In this document: one piece after another, positions 35,998-46,021 of the stretch
How positions within the stretch are numbered: the first letter of the stretch is position 1
Layout: every line of letters begins with the position of its first letter
Assembly: GCF_008642335.1 (NCBI RefSeq)
Contig: NZ_CP029191.1
Coordinates: 6,758,001-6,822,000 of the forward strand
Source of the DNA: Streptomyces venezuelae
GTDB taxonomy: Bacteria; Actinomycetota; Actinomycetes; Streptomycetales; Streptomycetaceae
Direction: 5' to 3'
Length of the DNA: 64,000 nt
Notes under the pieces: generated by a model
The model's database searches: none
Told to the model about the DNA's origin: nothing
The model's input: the letters and a program-made list of their open reading frames with translations, nothing else
Translations under genes and position numbers: made by a program

Positions 35998-36434
35998 GTG
36001 TCTTCCCTTTCCACCACCATCGCCGCCGAGCTGTCGACCGAGCGCCTGACCCTGCGCGCCTGGACGGCCGACGAGGTCGCCGACGTCCTCGCGGAGCCCA
36101 CGGCCACCGGTTGATCGTCGAACGGGAGAGCGGCGCCGTCGTCGGCTCCCTCAGCCTGCTCTGGCCGCCGAGCGAGAGCACCGTCGAGTTCGGCTACGGA
36201 GTCGTGCCCTCGCGCCGCGGCCGCGGCCACGCCCCCGAGGCCGTACGGGCCCTCACGGCCCACGCTCTGACCTCGCCCGAGGCCACCGTGGCGTACGCCG
36301 AGGTCGAACTCGGCAACGAAGCCTCCGTCCGCGTCCTGGAGAAGGCGGGCCTGCACCGCTGGGGCAGTGACGGGACGACGGCCCGCTACCGCACGGACGC
36401 GCCGGAACCGGCACCGACACCGTCCCTGAAGTAG
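35998..36434 (+). pseudogene. GNAT N-acetyltransferase pseudogene with internal deletion and frameshift
   Basis: From GTG 35998 one frame reads ELSTERLTLRAWTADEVADVL, the normal start of a GNAT protein, and stops at TGA 36112. Another frame, from GHRL at 36102, continues VVGSLSLLWPPSES, then the acetyl-CoA loop region VPSRRGRGHAPEAVRALTAHAL and ends at 36434. About 30 residues expected between the two parts are missing, and the frames do not join. The second part could be translated from TTG 36111 as 107 residues, but it would lack the first strands of the fold. This looks like a deletion of a once-whole gene. Confidence 0.8.
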
Positions 36435-36440
36435 CGGATC

Positions 36441-36481
36441 ACGGGCCCGGCGGCGGCGCGCACCCCCTCCGCCGGGCCCGT
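36441..36481. terminator. Terminator after the GNAT pseudogene
   Basis: A perfect 13-bp GC stem (36441-36453 with 36469-36481) closes a 15-base loop just after the stop at 36434. It still marks the end of the former acetyltransferase transcript. Confidence 0.75.
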
Positions 36482-36545
36482 TCCGGCCGGTCCGCCGCCA
36501 GGCCCGCCGAACGCGCGACGGACGACGCGATGGATGATCGGAAGC

Positions 36546-37793
36546 ATGCTCGTCGAGTCCCTGTCCGTCGCAGCCCTGGCCGTCGTCCTCGTCTGCGCCG
36601 TCGTCCGCCCCTTCGGCCTGCCCGAGGCCGCCTTCGCCGTGCCCGCCGCCGGCGCCGTGATCCTGGCCGGGGCGATCCCGCTCGACGACGTACGGGAGGA
36701 GGCCGCCCGGCTCGGGCCCGTCATCGGATTCCTCGCGGGCGTCCTCGTCCTCGCCAAGCTCTGCGCCGACGAAGGGCTCTTCCGCGCCTGCGGCGGCTGG
36801 ATGGCACGCCGTGCCGCGGGACGCCCCCGCACGCTGCTCGGCGCCGTCTTCGCCCTGGCCTCGGTGATCACCGCGACCCTGAGCCTGGACGCCACCGTGG
36901 TCCTCCTGACGCCCGTCGTCTTCGCCACGGCCGCCCGCATGGGCGCCCGCCCCGCGCCGCACGTCTACGCGAGCGCCCACCTGTCCAACACCGCGTCCCT
37001 CCTGCTGCCCGTCTCCAACCTGACGAACCTCCTCGCCTTCACTGCGACCGGACTGAGCTTCACGCGCTTCGCGCTGCTCATGACGCTGCCCTGGCTGGTC
37101 GCCATCGCCGTCGAGTACGTCGTCTTCCTGCGGTTCTTCGCCGCCGACCTCGACGCACCCGCCGACGGCACCGAGCCCGCGGAACCGCCGCGCATGCCGC
37201 GGTTCGCCCTGGTGACCGTCGCCGCCACCCTCGCCGGATTCGCCGTCGCCTCCGCCGTCGGCATCGAACCGGCCTGGTCGGCCGCGGCCGGTGCGGCCGT
37301 CCTCGCGGTACGGGCCCTGCTGCGCCGTCGTACGACACCCGTGGCGATCCTGCGCTCGGCCCAGCTGCCGTTCCTGGCCTTCGTCCTCGCCCTCGGCATC
37401 GTCGTCAGGGCCGTCGTGGACAACGGCCTCGGCGACGCCCTCGGCCGGGTCCTGCCCGACGGCACCGCGCTGCCCGCCCTGCTCGGCACCGCCGCCGTCG
37501 CCGCGCTGCTCGCCAACCTGATCAACAACCTGCCCGCCGTCCTCGCCCTCGTCCCGCTGGCCGCCCCCGCCGGGCCCGGAGCCGTGCTCGCCGTGCTGAT
37601 CGGCGTGAACATCGGACCCAACCTCACCTACGCCGGATCGCTCGCCACGCTGCTCTGGCGCCGCATCGCCCACCAGCACGAACACGACGTCAGCCTCGGA
37701 CGGTTCACCCGCCTCGGACTCCTCACCACCCCCGCCGCCCTGGTCCTCTCCACCCTCGCGCTGTGGGTCTCCCTGCGGCTCCTGCCCGGCTGA
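36546..37793 (+). CDS. ArsB/NhaD/SLC13-superfamily membrane permease
   Basis: The 415-residue protein has about eleven hydrophobic segments, with SLDATVVLLTPVVFATA, HLSNTASLLLPVSNLTNLLAF and LANLINNLPAVLALVPL, the paired Asn/Pro-rich hairpin loops of the ion-transporter superfamily. GVNIGPNLTYAGSLATLLW is the typical end of ArsB-like carriers. Substrate could be an anion, arsenite or sodium; no ars gene is in this operon. ATG 36546 is taken as start; an in-frame GATCGGAAGC region gives weak ribosome binding. Confidence 0.82.
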   Translation: MLVESLSVAALAVVLVCAVVRPFGLPEAAFAVPAAGAVILAGAIPLDDVREEAARLGPVIGFLAGVLVLAKLCADEGLFRACGGWMARRAAGRPRTLLGAVFALASVITATLSLDATVVLLTPVVFATAARMGARPAPHVYASAHLSNTASLLLPVSNLTNLLAFTATGLSFTRFALLMTLPWLVAIAVEYVVFLRFFAADLDAPADGTEPAEPPRMPRFALVTVAATLAGFAVASAVGIEPAWSAAAGAAVLAVRALLRRRTTPVAILRSAQLPFLAFVLALGIVVRAVVDNGLGDALGRVLPDGTALPALLGTAAVAALLANLINNLPAVLALVPLAAPAGPGAVLAVLIGVNIGPNLTYAGSLATLLWRRIAHQHEHDVSLGRFTRLGLLTTPAALVLSTLALWVSLRLLPG

Positions 37794-37900
37794 GCACGCC
37801 CCTCGCCGGGCTCTTGCGGGGGACCCGATTTGGGAGGCCGGTGCGGCGGGTGGTTGGCTTTCCGCGAAGTCCCCGAGTCACAACTGCTGGAGGAAGTGCA

Positions 37901-38344
37901 ATGGCGCAGGTCGAGGCGGTCACCGAGCGGATCATCACGGCACAGCCGGACGATGTCTTCGACGCGCTGGCCGACTACGAGGGCACGCGGGAGAAGCTCC
38001 TTTCGGAGCACTTCAGCGAGTACGAGGTGCGCGAGGGCGGCGACGGAGAAGGCACCCTCGTCCACTGGAAGCTGCAGGCCACCAGCAAGCGCATCCGCGA
38101 CTGCCTCCTCGAGGTCAGCGAGCCCACCGACGGCGAACTGGTCGAGAAGGACCGCAACTCCTCCATGGTCACGACCTGGACGGTGACCCCGGCGGGCGAG
38201 GGCAAGTCCCGCGTGGTCGTCACCACCGTGTGGAACGGCGCGGGCGGCATCGGCGGCTTCTTCGAGAAGACCTTCGCGCCCAAGGGTCTCGGGCGCATCT
38301 ACGACACCGTGCTCGCCAACCTCGCCGCCGAGGTCGAGAAGTAG
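37901..38344 (+). CDS. SRPBCC-family (polyketide cyclase/START-like) protein
   Basis: The 147-residue protein matches the SRPBCC fold: TERIITAQPDDVFDALADY at the start, a run of beta strands (LVHWKLQA, MVTTWTVTPAGEGKSRVVVTTVW), and a long C-terminal helix (GRIYDTVLANLAAEVEK). Such proteins bind hydrophobic ligands in a deep pocket; the ligand is unknown. GGAGGA precedes ATG 37901 by about six bases. It stands alone, 107 bases after the permease gene. Confidence 0.85.
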   Translation: MAQVEAVTERIITAQPDDVFDALADYEGTREKLLSEHFSEYEVREGGDGEGTLVHWKLQATSKRIRDCLLEVSEPTDGELVEKDRNSSMVTTWTVTPAGEGKSRVVVTTVWNGAGGIGGFFEKTFAPKGLGRIYDTVLANLAAEVEK

Positions 38345-38565
38345 CTTCCGCGACGGCCGGGCGGCCAACTCCCGCCTAGGCCATCAGTGTTGTTCTCACG
38401 CTCACCGTTTCGAGTGGTTTTCTGTTCGGCTCCGTTGTACGCCGTAGGGCTCCGACCGGCGCATACGCCCGTGGCGCCCCACACGACACCGACTCGTCGC
38501 GCTTGCTCCCCGTTCTTGCGCAATGCGAGAAATGGGCGGCGCAGGCGCGACGAGGGGAGCAGTAC

Positions 38566-41001
38566 GTGGGCGGGACGACGCTGGTGCAGGTCGCCGAGCA
38601 GGACGAACAACGGGACGAGGAGGCCGGGTGGGGCGCGGGAGAAGCGCCGTGCGCGCCCCCCGCACCACCCGATCCGACGGCCGAGCACCTCAGCCCCGGC
38701 CGCGTCCGGATGGTGTTCGTCGGGCTGATGCTCGCGCTGCTCCTCGCCGCGCTGGAGCAGATGATCGTCGCCACCGCGCTCCCGAAGATCGTCGGTGAGC
38801 TGCACGGCCTCGACAAGATGTCCTGGGCGATCACCGCCTACCTGCTCACCTCCACCATCGGCCTGCCGATCTACGGCAAGCTCGGCGACCTGTTCGGGCG
38901 CAAGGGCGTCTTCCAGTTCGCGATCGTCATCTTCGTCATCGGGTCGGCGCTCGCCGGCTGGTCACGGACGATGGAGCAGCTGATCGCCTTCCGCGCGATC
39001 CAGGGCGTCGGCGCGGGCGGCCTCATGATCGGCGTCCAGGCGATCATCGCGGACATCGTGCCGCCCCGGCAGCGCGGCCGCTACATGGGCCTGATCGGCG
39101 CCGCGTTCGGCCTCGCCTCGGTCGCGGGACCCCTGCTCGGCGGCTTCTTCACCGACCACGCCTCCTGGCGCTGGTGCTTCTACTTCAACGTGCCCTTCGG
39201 GCTCGTCACCCTCCTCGTCGTCTCCCTCGTCCTGAAGCTGCCCAAGCCCACCGCGAAGGCCCGGATCGACCTCCTGGGCGCGCTGTTGCTCGCGGCCGCC
39301 TCCACCTGCCTGGTCCTGCTGACCAGTTGGGGCGGGACCGAGTACGCGTGGGGCGACCGCATGATCCTCGGCCTCGGCGCCGGTGCGGTCGCGGCGAGCG
39401 TGCTCTTCCTCGTCGCTGAGAGGTACGCGGCAGAACCGATCATTCCGCTGCGCCTGTTCCGTGATCCGGTCTTCAACATCACCGGTCTTGTAGGGATGGT
39501 CGTCGGGATCGCCCTCTTCGGGGCGGCCAGTTACCTGCCGACCTTCCTACAGATGGTCGACGGCGCGAGCGCCACCGAGTCCGGCCTGCTCATGCTGCCG
39601 ATGATGGGCGGCATCGTCGGCGCGTCGATCATCTCGGGGCAGCTCATCAGCCACACGGGCCGCTACAAGATCTACCCGATCGTCGGCGGCATCCTCTCCG
39701 TCATCGGCATGTGGCTCCTCTCGCGCCTCGAAGTCGACACGTCCCGGCTGGAGTACAGCATCTGGATGGCGGTGCTCGGCGCGGGCATCGGCCTGGTCAT
39801 GCCGGTCCTGGTGCTCGCCGTGCAGAACGCGGTACGCCCCACCGACCTCGGCACCGCCACCAGCGCCAACAACTACTTCCGGCAGATCGGCGGCAGCGTG
39901 GGCGCCGCGATCTTCGGCACGCTCTTCGCGGACCGGCTCGCCGACGCGCTCCAGGACCGGCTCCCCGCCGGGTCCGGCGCGGCCGTGCCCGACGCCGAGT
40001 CCATCACCCCGCAGCTCGTCCACGCGCTGCCCGCGCCGCTGCGCGACGGCTACATCCAGGCCTACGCGGACGCGATGCCGCGGATCTTCCTCTACCTGGT
40101 GCCGGTGCTCGTCCTCGGCATGCTGCTCGCCTTCTTCCTCAAGGAGACCCCCCTGTTGTCCAGCGCCACCTCCACCAACGCACCCGCCGCCGACACCGCG
40201 ACCGTCGGCGCCGTCCCGCAGGCCCGCGCGACGGCGTACACCGCCGGGGTCCCGGTCTGCGGCACCGTGCAGCACCCCGACGGCACCGTGGTGCCGCGCG
40301 CCGCCCTCACCCTCATCGACGTGGCGGGACAGCAGATCGGACGCGGCGCGAGCGGCGAGGACGGGCGGTACGCCCTCGCGACGCCGGGCGCCGGATCGTT
40401 CGTACTGATCGCGGCGGCCGGCGGGCACCAGCCACAGGCCGTCACCGTCACCGTCGGCGAGCGGCCCGTCGAGCTCGACGTGGTCCTCGGCGGTGCGGGC
40501 CGCCTCGCGGGCACCGTGGTGACCGCCGACGGGACGCCCGTCAGGGACGCCGCCGTCACCCTCACCGACGTCCGCGGCGAGGTCGTCGCCACCACCCGCA
40601 GCGGGCGCGAGGGCAGCTACGTCATCACCGAGCTCGTGGCGGGCGAGTACACCCTGGCCGCGAGCGCCCCCGCGTTCCGCCCCGCCGCGCTCCCCGTCAC
40701 CGTGCAGGCCTCGCGCGAGACGCGGCAGGACGTCGAGCTCGCGGGCGGCGCCGTGCTGCGCGGCACGGTGCGGGCCGGCGGCGGCCGGCCCGTCGAGGAC
40801 GCGCGCGTGACCCTGCTCGACGCGGCGGGGAACGTCGTCGACACCCTGACGACCCAGGCGGACGGCACCTTCCGTTTCGTCGACCTCTCGTCCGGCGAGT
40901 ACACCGTGATCGCGGCGGGTTACCCGCCGGTCGCCACCGTCCTCCAGGTCGCGGGCGGCGGCCGCACGGAGCGGGACCTGCAGCTCGGTCACGAGGACTG
41001 A
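38566..41001 (+). CDS. DHA2-type MFS transporter fused to three carboxypeptidase-regulatory-like domains
   Basis: This 811-residue protein joins a 14-helix drug/proton antiporter (about 45-530; [71 protein letters not shown]) to three tandem beta-sandwich domains beginning near 560, 646 and 729. Each repeat follows the pattern G-T-V, A-x-V-T-L-x-D, G-x-Y/F, G-E-Y-T-L-x-A-x, as in carboxypeptidase-regulatory-like or CnaB-type domains. Such a fused tail is unusual for an exporter. It may face inside or out depending on helix number. GTG 38566 follows GAGGGGAG by six bases. Confidence 0.9.
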   Translation: MGGTTLVQVAEQDEQRDEEAGWGAGEAPCAPPAPPDPTAEHLSPGRVRMVFVGLMLALLLAALEQMIVATALPKIVGELHGLDKMSWAITAYLLTSTIGLPIYGKLGDLFGRKGVFQFAIVIFVIGSALAGWSRTMEQLIAFRAIQGVGAGGLMIGVQAIIADIVPPRQRGRYMGLIGAAFGLASVAGPLLGGFFTDHASWRWCFYFNVPFGLVTLLVVSLVLKLPKPTAKARIDLLGALLLAAASTCLVLLTSWGGTEYAWGDRMILGLGAGAVAASVLFLVAERYAAEPIIPLRLFRDPVFNITGLVGMVVGIALFGAASYLPTFLQMVDGASATESGLLMLPMMGGIVGASIISGQLISHTGRYKIYPIVGGILSVIGMWLLSRLEVDTSRLEYSIWMAVLGAGIGLVMPVLVLAVQNAVRPTDLGTATSANNYFRQIGGSVGAAIFGTLFADRLADALQDRLPAGSGAAVPDAESITPQLVHALPAPLRDGYIQAYADAMPRIFLYLVPVLVLGMLLAFFLKETPLLSSATSTNAPAADTATVGAVPQARATAYTAGVPVCGTVQHPDGTVVPRAALTLIDVAGQQIGRGASGEDGRYALATPGAGSFVLIAAAGGHQPQAVTVTVGERPVELDVVLGGAGRLAGTVVTADGTPVRDAAVTLTDVRGEVVATTRSGREGSYVITELVAGEYTLAASAPAFRPAALPVTVQASRETRQDVELAGGAVLRGTVRAGGGRPVEDARVTLLDAAGNVVDTLTTQADGTFRFVDLSSGEYTVIAAGYPPVATVLQVAGGGRTERDLQLGHED

Positions 41002-41029
41002 GGCGTTCCGGCGGCGGGGGCGCGGCGGC

Positions 41030-41071
41030 GGGCACCGGCGGGGCGCCCCGTGGGGGCGTGCGCCGGTGCCC
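41030..41071. terminator. Terminator after the MFS fusion gene
   Basis: GGGCACCGGCG (41030-41040) pairs perfectly with CGCCGGTGCCC (41061-41071) across a 20-base GC-rich loop, 29 bases past the stop. Confidence 0.65.
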
Positions 41072-41180
41072 GGGGCGGTCCGGGCCAATTCCCGCATTGC
41101 CCCGCACGGCAACCCGCCAGCGCCGTACGGTGGTTGGTGGCGGCTCAGATCTTGCGCTGCCGCGGGAAGGAGCATGAGCC

Positions 41181-43664
41181 ATGGAACAAGGCACTCCGGG
41201 CGAGCCGCCGACGCAGAGTGCCGCGTCCGGCCGCATCCCGCTCGCCGTGGTCGTCGTGGACGGCGCCGGACTCGTCTCGCACTGGAGCGTCGGTGCACGC
41301 CGCCTCTTCGGGTACGAGAAGGAGGACGCCGTCGGCCGTCCGGTGGGCGACCTGCTTCCGGTGCACGGCGCGATCCCCGAGGACCGCGAGTCCTACGGAG
41401 CGTTCGACGGGCTCGGCCCTGACCTGGAGACCTCCCTCGACCGGCGCATCTCCTACCCGGCCGCCGGGCGTGCCCGGCTCACCGGATCGAGGAGCGGCGG
41501 CGACTGCCGCGTCGACGTGCTCTGGTGGGCGTACCCCCTGGTCGGGCCGGGACCCGAGCGGCTCCTCGTGCTCGCCGCGGACGCCGCGCGCCTGGCGGCG
41601 TACGACGGGCCCGAGAGCGGCCAGGACCCTCGAACCGAGCGGAACGAACGAACCGAGCGGAGCGAGCGGGAACTGCGGGTCGAGCGCATCGCGCCCGGCT
41701 TCGCCCTGCACACGGACTTCCCCGGCGCCGACGAGCTGGCCGCCCGCCTCCCCGAGATCCTGCCGAGCATGAGCGTGGGCGAGAGCGCCCGCATCGTCGC
41801 CCAGGTGCTCGAACTGGGCTATCCCGTCCTGGAGTTCAGCCACCACGACCGGGTGCCCGTCACCCCGGACTGGGGCGTCGCCCGCCGCGCCGAACGCAAG
41901 GAGCGCAGGCAGCGCGCCGCGCAGGCGGCCGCCCGCGGCCTTCCGGTGGCCCCCGACGCCGTCGACGACGAGGGCGAGGACCTCGAGTACGCGGCCGTGC
42001 GCGAGCACCTCGAGTTCCTCAACGAGGTCAGCGGGCGGATCGGCTCCTCGCTCGACCTGTCGCGGACCATCGTGGAGGTCAGCAGGGCCGTCGTGCCGCG
42101 CTTCACGGACGTCGCGGGCACCTATCTGCGCGAGCAGGTCGTCGCCGGTGAGGGGTTCCCCGAGGGGCCGCCGGACGAGACCACGATGTGGCACCGGGTC
42201 GCGGTGGAGCACACGGACGAGCCAGGACGCTGGGACGACGTGGTGCCGGTCGGCGAGTCCATGCCGTTCCCCGCCCACACGCCGTTCTTCCAGTGCATGA
42301 CCTCCGGCGACCCGGTGCTCGTGCCCCGCATCACCGAGGAGATGGGCAACGCCATCGCCTCCCAGTTCGAGAAGCGCGACATCCGCCCGCTGATCAACCA
42401 CCGCTCGATGCTCGTCGTCCCGCTCAAGGCGCGCAACGTGGTGCTCGGCTTCATGATCCTGCTCCGCCACCGGGAGCGGCCCGTCTTCAACGACATGGAC
42501 CGCGTCACCGGCGCCGAACTGGCCGCCCGCGCGGGCCTCGTGCTCGACAACGCCCGCATGTACACGTACCAGGAGAGCGTCGCCGACACCCTCCAGGACA
42601 GCATGCTGCCGCACATCCAGCCCCGGATGCCCGGCTGCGACATCGCCACCCGCTACCTGCCGGGCACGCTCCTCGGCCGGGTCGGCGGCGACTGGTTCGA
42701 CTCCGTGAAACTGCCCGGCTCCCGAACCGCCCTCGTCGTCGGCGACGTGATGGGACACGGCCTCAACTCGGCGGCGATGATGGGGCAGTTGCGTACGGCC
42801 GTGCAGACCATGGCCGCCCTCGACCTGCCGCCCGAGCAGCTCCTGCGCAACCTCGACGACCTCGCGCAGCGCCTCGGCGAGCACTATCTGGCGACCTGCC
42901 TGTACGCGGTCTACGACCCGATCGCGAGCGAGCTGCACCTCGCCAACGCGGGCCACATCCCGCCGGTCCTCGTGCGCGCCGCGGACGGCCGCAGCGAGCT
43001 CCTCGACCTGCCCACCGGGGCGCCCATCGGCGTCGGCGGCGTGCCCTTCGAGTCGGTCACGATGCGGGTGGCGCCCGGCGACCGGCTGCTGATGTGCACG
43101 GACGGCCTGGTCGAGGTCCGCGGCGAGGACATCGGCGTCGGCCTCGCCACGCTCACCGAGTCCGCCGCGCACCCCGCCGCGTCCATGGACGACGCCTGCG
43201 ACACGATCATCCGCGCCCTCAACACGCGCGGCGGCCGCAAGGACGACGTGGCGCTCCTGATGGCGCGGCTCAACGGAATCCCGGCCGAGAACGTCGCGCA
43301 CTGGCGGCTCGCCGTCGACCCCGCGGAGGTGGGCAGGGCCCGCGACATGGTCCGCGCCCAGCTGCGCGGCTGGTCCCTGGAGGGGTTGAGCGACACCGCC
43401 GAGCTGGTCGTCGGCGAGCTCGTCACCAACGTCGTGCGCCACGCCCGCAGCAGCAGGATCGACCTGCGCATGGTCCGCTCCGGCGTCCTGGTGTGCGAGG
43501 TCGAGGACGAGGACCAGACCCTGCCGACGTTGCTCAGCGCGGGCCCGGCGGACGAGTTCGGACGCGGCCTGCGCGTGGTCAGCGGTCTCGCGAAGGAGTG
43601 GGGGACCAGCCGCACGCGCGCGGGCAAGACGGTCTGGTGCGAGCTGGCGCTGCCGCGGCGCTAG
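41181..43664 (+). CDS. PAS-GAF-SpoIIE phosphatase with C-terminal HATPase (RsbU/anti-sigma type)
   Basis: The 827-residue protein has an N-terminal PAS domain (about 18-130; VVVDGAGLVSHWSVGARRLFGYE), a GAF domain (about 275-440) and a PP2C/SpoIIE phosphatase (about 475-680; GGDWFDSVKL, VVGDVMGHG, CTDGLVEVRG). It ends in an RsbW-like ATPase domain (about 695-825; ELVTNVVRHA, GRGLRVV). This layout is common in Streptomyces for controlling anti-sigma antagonists by both phosphatase and kinase activity. A short repeat encodes RTERNERTERSERE at about 154-167. GGAAGGAG supports ATG 41181. Confidence 0.93.
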   Translation: MEQGTPGEPPTQSAASGRIPLAVVVVDGAGLVSHWSVGARRLFGYEKEDAVGRPVGDLLPVHGAIPEDRESYGAFDGLGPDLETSLDRRISYPAAGRARLTGSRSGGDCRVDVLWWAYPLVGPGPERLLVLAADAARLAAYDGPESGQDPRTERNERTERSERELRVERIAPGFALHTDFPGADELAARLPEILPSMSVGESARIVAQVLELGYPVLEFSHHDRVPVTPDWGVARRAERKERRQRAAQAAARGLPVAPDAVDDEGEDLEYAAVREHLEFLNEVSGRIGSSLDLSRTIVEVSRAVVPRFTDVAGTYLREQVVAGEGFPEGPPDETTMWHRVAVEHTDEPGRWDDVVPVGESMPFPAHTPFFQCMTSGDPVLVPRITEEMGNAIASQFEKRDIRPLINHRSMLVVPLKARNVVLGFMILLRHRERPVFNDMDRVTGAELAARAGLVLDNARMYTYQESVADTLQDSMLPHIQPRMPGCDIATRYLPGTLLGRVGGDWFDSVKLPGSRTALVVGDVMGHGLNSAAMMGQLRTAVQTMAALDLPPEQLLRNLDDLAQRLGEHYLATCLYAVYDPIASELHLANAGHIPPVLVRAADGRSELLDLPTGAPIGVGGVPFESVTMRVAPGDRLLMCTDGLVEVRGEDIGVGLATLTESAAHPAASMDDACDTIIRALNTRGGRKDDVALLMARLNGIPAENVAHWRLAVDPAEVGRARDMVRAQLRGWSLEGLSDTAELVVGELVTNVVRHARSSRIDLRMVRSGVLVCEVEDEDQTLPTLLSAGPADEFGRGLRVVSGLAKEWGTSRTRAGKTVWCELALPRR

Positions 43665-43822
43665 GGGCCGTTGCGGAAGGATTTGTCCGGCGGGCGCCGC
43701 GACGTCGGCGTACCGAATGCACGGTGAAGGAATGCGCGGGCGCTTGTCCGTGCGACCGGGGCGCGGTAGACCGATCTCGTCGTCGGCTTCGGCGGCTGCG
43801 TCGCACCCCGGGGAGCACGGAC

Positions 43823-44548
43823 ATGAGCGTCACGAGTCGGTACAGGGCGGCGTGGGAAGGGTTCTGGCGGGAGGCCCCCGACGAGCCGGGGGCGGTCTTC
43901 TGGGACGCCGAGCCGATTCTCACCGCCGGTCTCCATCTCGCGCTCTTCGAACCGCACATGACCACCGCCGGCCTGCCCGTCGTCGACCTCGGCTGCGGCA
44001 ACGGCACCCAGACGCGGTTCCTCGCCGACCGCTTCCCGCGCGTCCTCGGCGTCGACCTGTCGGCGGCGGCCCTCGAACGCGCCCGCCGCGCGGACCCCGC
44101 CGACCAGGTCGACTTCCGGGAGCTCGACGCGGTCGAGAAGAGCGAGGCGGAGCAGCTGCACGCGGAGATCGGCGACGCGAACGTCTACATGCGAGGCGTA
44201 CTCCACCAGTGCGACCCCGCCGACCGGCAGCCGCTGCTCGACAGCATCGCCACGCTGCTCGGCGAGCGCGGCCGAGCCTTCGTCGTGGAACCCTCGGAGG
44301 CGGCACGGCCCGTTCTGCTGGGCCTGGCGCGGGGTCCCGCGGGGCCGCCGCCCAAGCTGGCGCCGATCTTCGCGCACGGCCTCGCGCCCGCCGAGGTCGC
44401 CGATGCTTCGGTCGCTTCGTACGTCGAAGGGGCCGGGCTCGCGGTGCTGGCGTCCGGGGAACTCCCGCTCACGACGACGGAGTTCACGTCCGACGGTACG
44501 CGCATCGAGCTGCCGTCGAGGTGGCTGGTGGTCGGGCGCACGGGTTGA
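43823..44548 (+). CDS. Class I SAM-dependent methyltransferase
   Basis: The 241-residue protein has motif I (VVDLGCGNGTQTRFLAD), the acidic end of strand two (VLGVDLS) and a later VDFRELDA, the standard Rossmann-like methyltransferase features. The rest is typical of small-molecule methyltransferases, but the acceptor cannot be told. ATG 43823 follows GGGGAG by about seven bases. It is preceded by a 158-base gap after the phosphatase gene and followed by the ArsR-VOC pair. Confidence 0.85.
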   Translation: MSVTSRYRAAWEGFWREAPDEPGAVFWDAEPILTAGLHLALFEPHMTTAGLPVVDLGCGNGTQTRFLADRFPRVLGVDLSAAALERARRADPADQVDFRELDAVEKSEAEQLHAEIGDANVYMRGVLHQCDPADRQPLLDSIATLLGERGRAFVVEPSEAARPVLLGLARGPAGPPPKLAPIFAHGLAPAEVADASVASYVEGAGLAVLASGELPLTTTEFTSDGTRIELPSRWLVVGRTG

Positions 44549-44580
44549 TAGGCAAGGCGCTGCTTGCATAAGCTCCGGTC

Positions 44581-44922
44581 ATGGAAGAGGATGTCTTCAA
44601 GGCACTGGCCGACCCCACCCGCAGGCGCATCCTCGACGGGCTCGTGGAGCGGGACGGCCAGACCCTGTACGAGATCTGCTCACGGCTGCTGACCAGACAC
44701 GGCCTGGGCCTTTCCCGGCAGGCGATCAGCCAGCACCTTGCCGTGCTCGAAGCGGCGGGCCTGGTCCACACGCGGCGCCAGGGCCGCTACAAGTTTCACG
44801 ACCTCGACACCGCGCCCCTGGAGCGCGTCATGACCAGATGGCTCAGGCCGGCCGAGGCCGACACCCTGGAGACCGAAGCCCCCGAGGCAGACGCCCCCGA
44901 CGCAACGGAGAGCACCCCATGA
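44581..44922 (+). CDS. ArsR-family winged-helix regulator
   Basis: The 113-residue protein shows the ArsR fold: FKALADPTRRRILDGL, then the recognition helix LSRQAISQHLAVLEAAGLV and the wing TRRQGRYKFHDL. No metal-binding cysteine pair (CxC) is seen, so it is of the metal-independent type. Its stop overlaps the ATG of the VOC protein gene, a pairing often seen in actinobacteria, where the regulator controls its enzyme partner. A short Glu/Ala tail ends the protein. Confidence 0.9.
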   Translation: MEEDVFKALADPTRRRILDGLVERDGQTLYEICSRLLTRHGLGLSRQAISQHLAVLEAAGLVHTRRQGRYKFHDLDTAPLERVMTRWLRPAEADTLETEAPEADAPDATESTP

Positions 44923-45305
44923 GGATCAACCTGACCAGCGTTTTCGTCGACGACCAGCTCAAGGCCCTGGCCTTCTACACCGACGTACTCGGCTTTCAGC
45001 AGAAGAACAAGGTCGCGGTCGGCGACGACTGGTGGCTGACCGTGGTCTCGCCCGAGGACCCCGAAGGCACGGAGCTGCTCCTGGAGCCCGACGGGCACCC
45101 GGCCGTGAAGCCGTACAAGGCGGCGCTGGTCGAGGACGGCATCCCGGCCGCCGCCTTCACCGTCGACGACGTCGCCGCGGAGTTCGAGCGGCTGCGCGGG
45201 CTCGGCGTGCGCTTCACCCAGGAGCCGCTCCAGATGGACGACGTCACCGTCGCCGTCCTCGACGACACCTGCGGCAACCTGATCCAGATCATGCACACGG
45301 CCTAA
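44919..45305 (+). CDS. VOC-family protein (glyoxalase/bleomycin-resistance fold)
   Basis: The 128-residue protein has the paired beta-alpha-beta-beta-beta modules of the VOC fold: INLTSVFVDDQLKALAFYTDVLGF at the start and VLDDTCGNLIQIMHTA at the end, with a Gly-Asn-Leu-Ile motif common in the second half. It may act as an enzyme, a resistance protein or a ligand sensor. It is translated with the ArsR gene through an ATGA overlap. Confidence 0.88.
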   Translation: MRINLTSVFVDDQLKALAFYTDVLGFQQKNKVAVGDDWWLTVVSPEDPEGTELLLEPDGHPAVKPYKAALVEDGIPAAAFTVDDVAAEFERLRGLGVRFTQEPLQMDDVTVAVLDDTCGNLIQIMHTA

Positions 45306-45411
45306 CGGTCGGCTGATCGTTTGGGGGAGTGCGTCGCGGGCACTACGAAGGGCTGTGCGCGACCATCGAAGGGCGAGCGCGACAAACCGGACCCCCGAGC
45401 GCGAGGTAGTC

Positions 45412-45915
45412 ATGAGCGACCAGAACATGGCGGACGACGCCTACCAGCCCACCGGCGACAACGAGGAGCAGGAGGACGCGGCGCCGCTGGACCTCCAGGA
45501 CGCGCTGGACGAGCGCACGTACGACGACATGCTCGACGAGGGCTACTCGCCGCCGGAGAAGCCGCTCGGCGTGAACAAGACCGGCACGACGGCGGCGGAG
45601 CAGCACGAGGGCGAGACGCTCGACGAGCGGCTGCGGCAGGAAGTCCCCGACGAGGAGGTGCCCGACGCGGAGCGCCCCGGCCGTGACGGCATCGGCGACC
45701 TGCCGGACGGCGAGGGCGAGCCCATGGACCCGGAGGCCGGACGGGACCGCGCGGGCCGCCTGGTGGCCCCCGACGAGGGCGCCCACACCGACGTCGACAA
45801 GCAGGTCGTCGCCCGCGACGAGGGCATCGACGGCGGCGCGGCGGGCGCGGAGGAGGCGGCGGTCCACATCGTCGCCGACGAGGATCTGCCGCCGGTGCGG
45901 GACGACCGGGACTGA
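45412..45915 (+). CDS. DUF5709-type acidic low-complexity protein
   Basis: The 167-residue protein is strongly acidic (Asp/Glu-rich) and without hydrophobic core segments. It contains LDERTYDDMLDEGYSPPEKP, LNDG-like runs and a repeated xxxEVPDEEVPDAERPG pattern typical of DUF5709 proteins of actinobacteria. It is probably disordered and cytoplasmic; its role is unknown. GAGGTAG lies just before ATG 45412. Confidence 0.8.
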   Translation: MSDQNMADDAYQPTGDNEEQEDAAPLDLQDALDERTYDDMLDEGYSPPEKPLGVNKTGTTAAEQHEGETLDERLRQEVPDEEVPDAERPGRDGIGDLPDGEGEPMDPEAGRDRAGRLVAPDEGAHTDVDKQVVARDEGIDGGAAGAEEAAVHIVADEDLPPVRDDRD

Positions 45916-46021
45916 GCACGGCGCACGGCCGCGGCATGCCGCCCGCGGGCGGGATGTGTCGCTCTGCCCGAAGCTGGGCGGAGGGCGACGAGTGATCCGT
46001 TCCACGAGCAGGAGGACCTCC

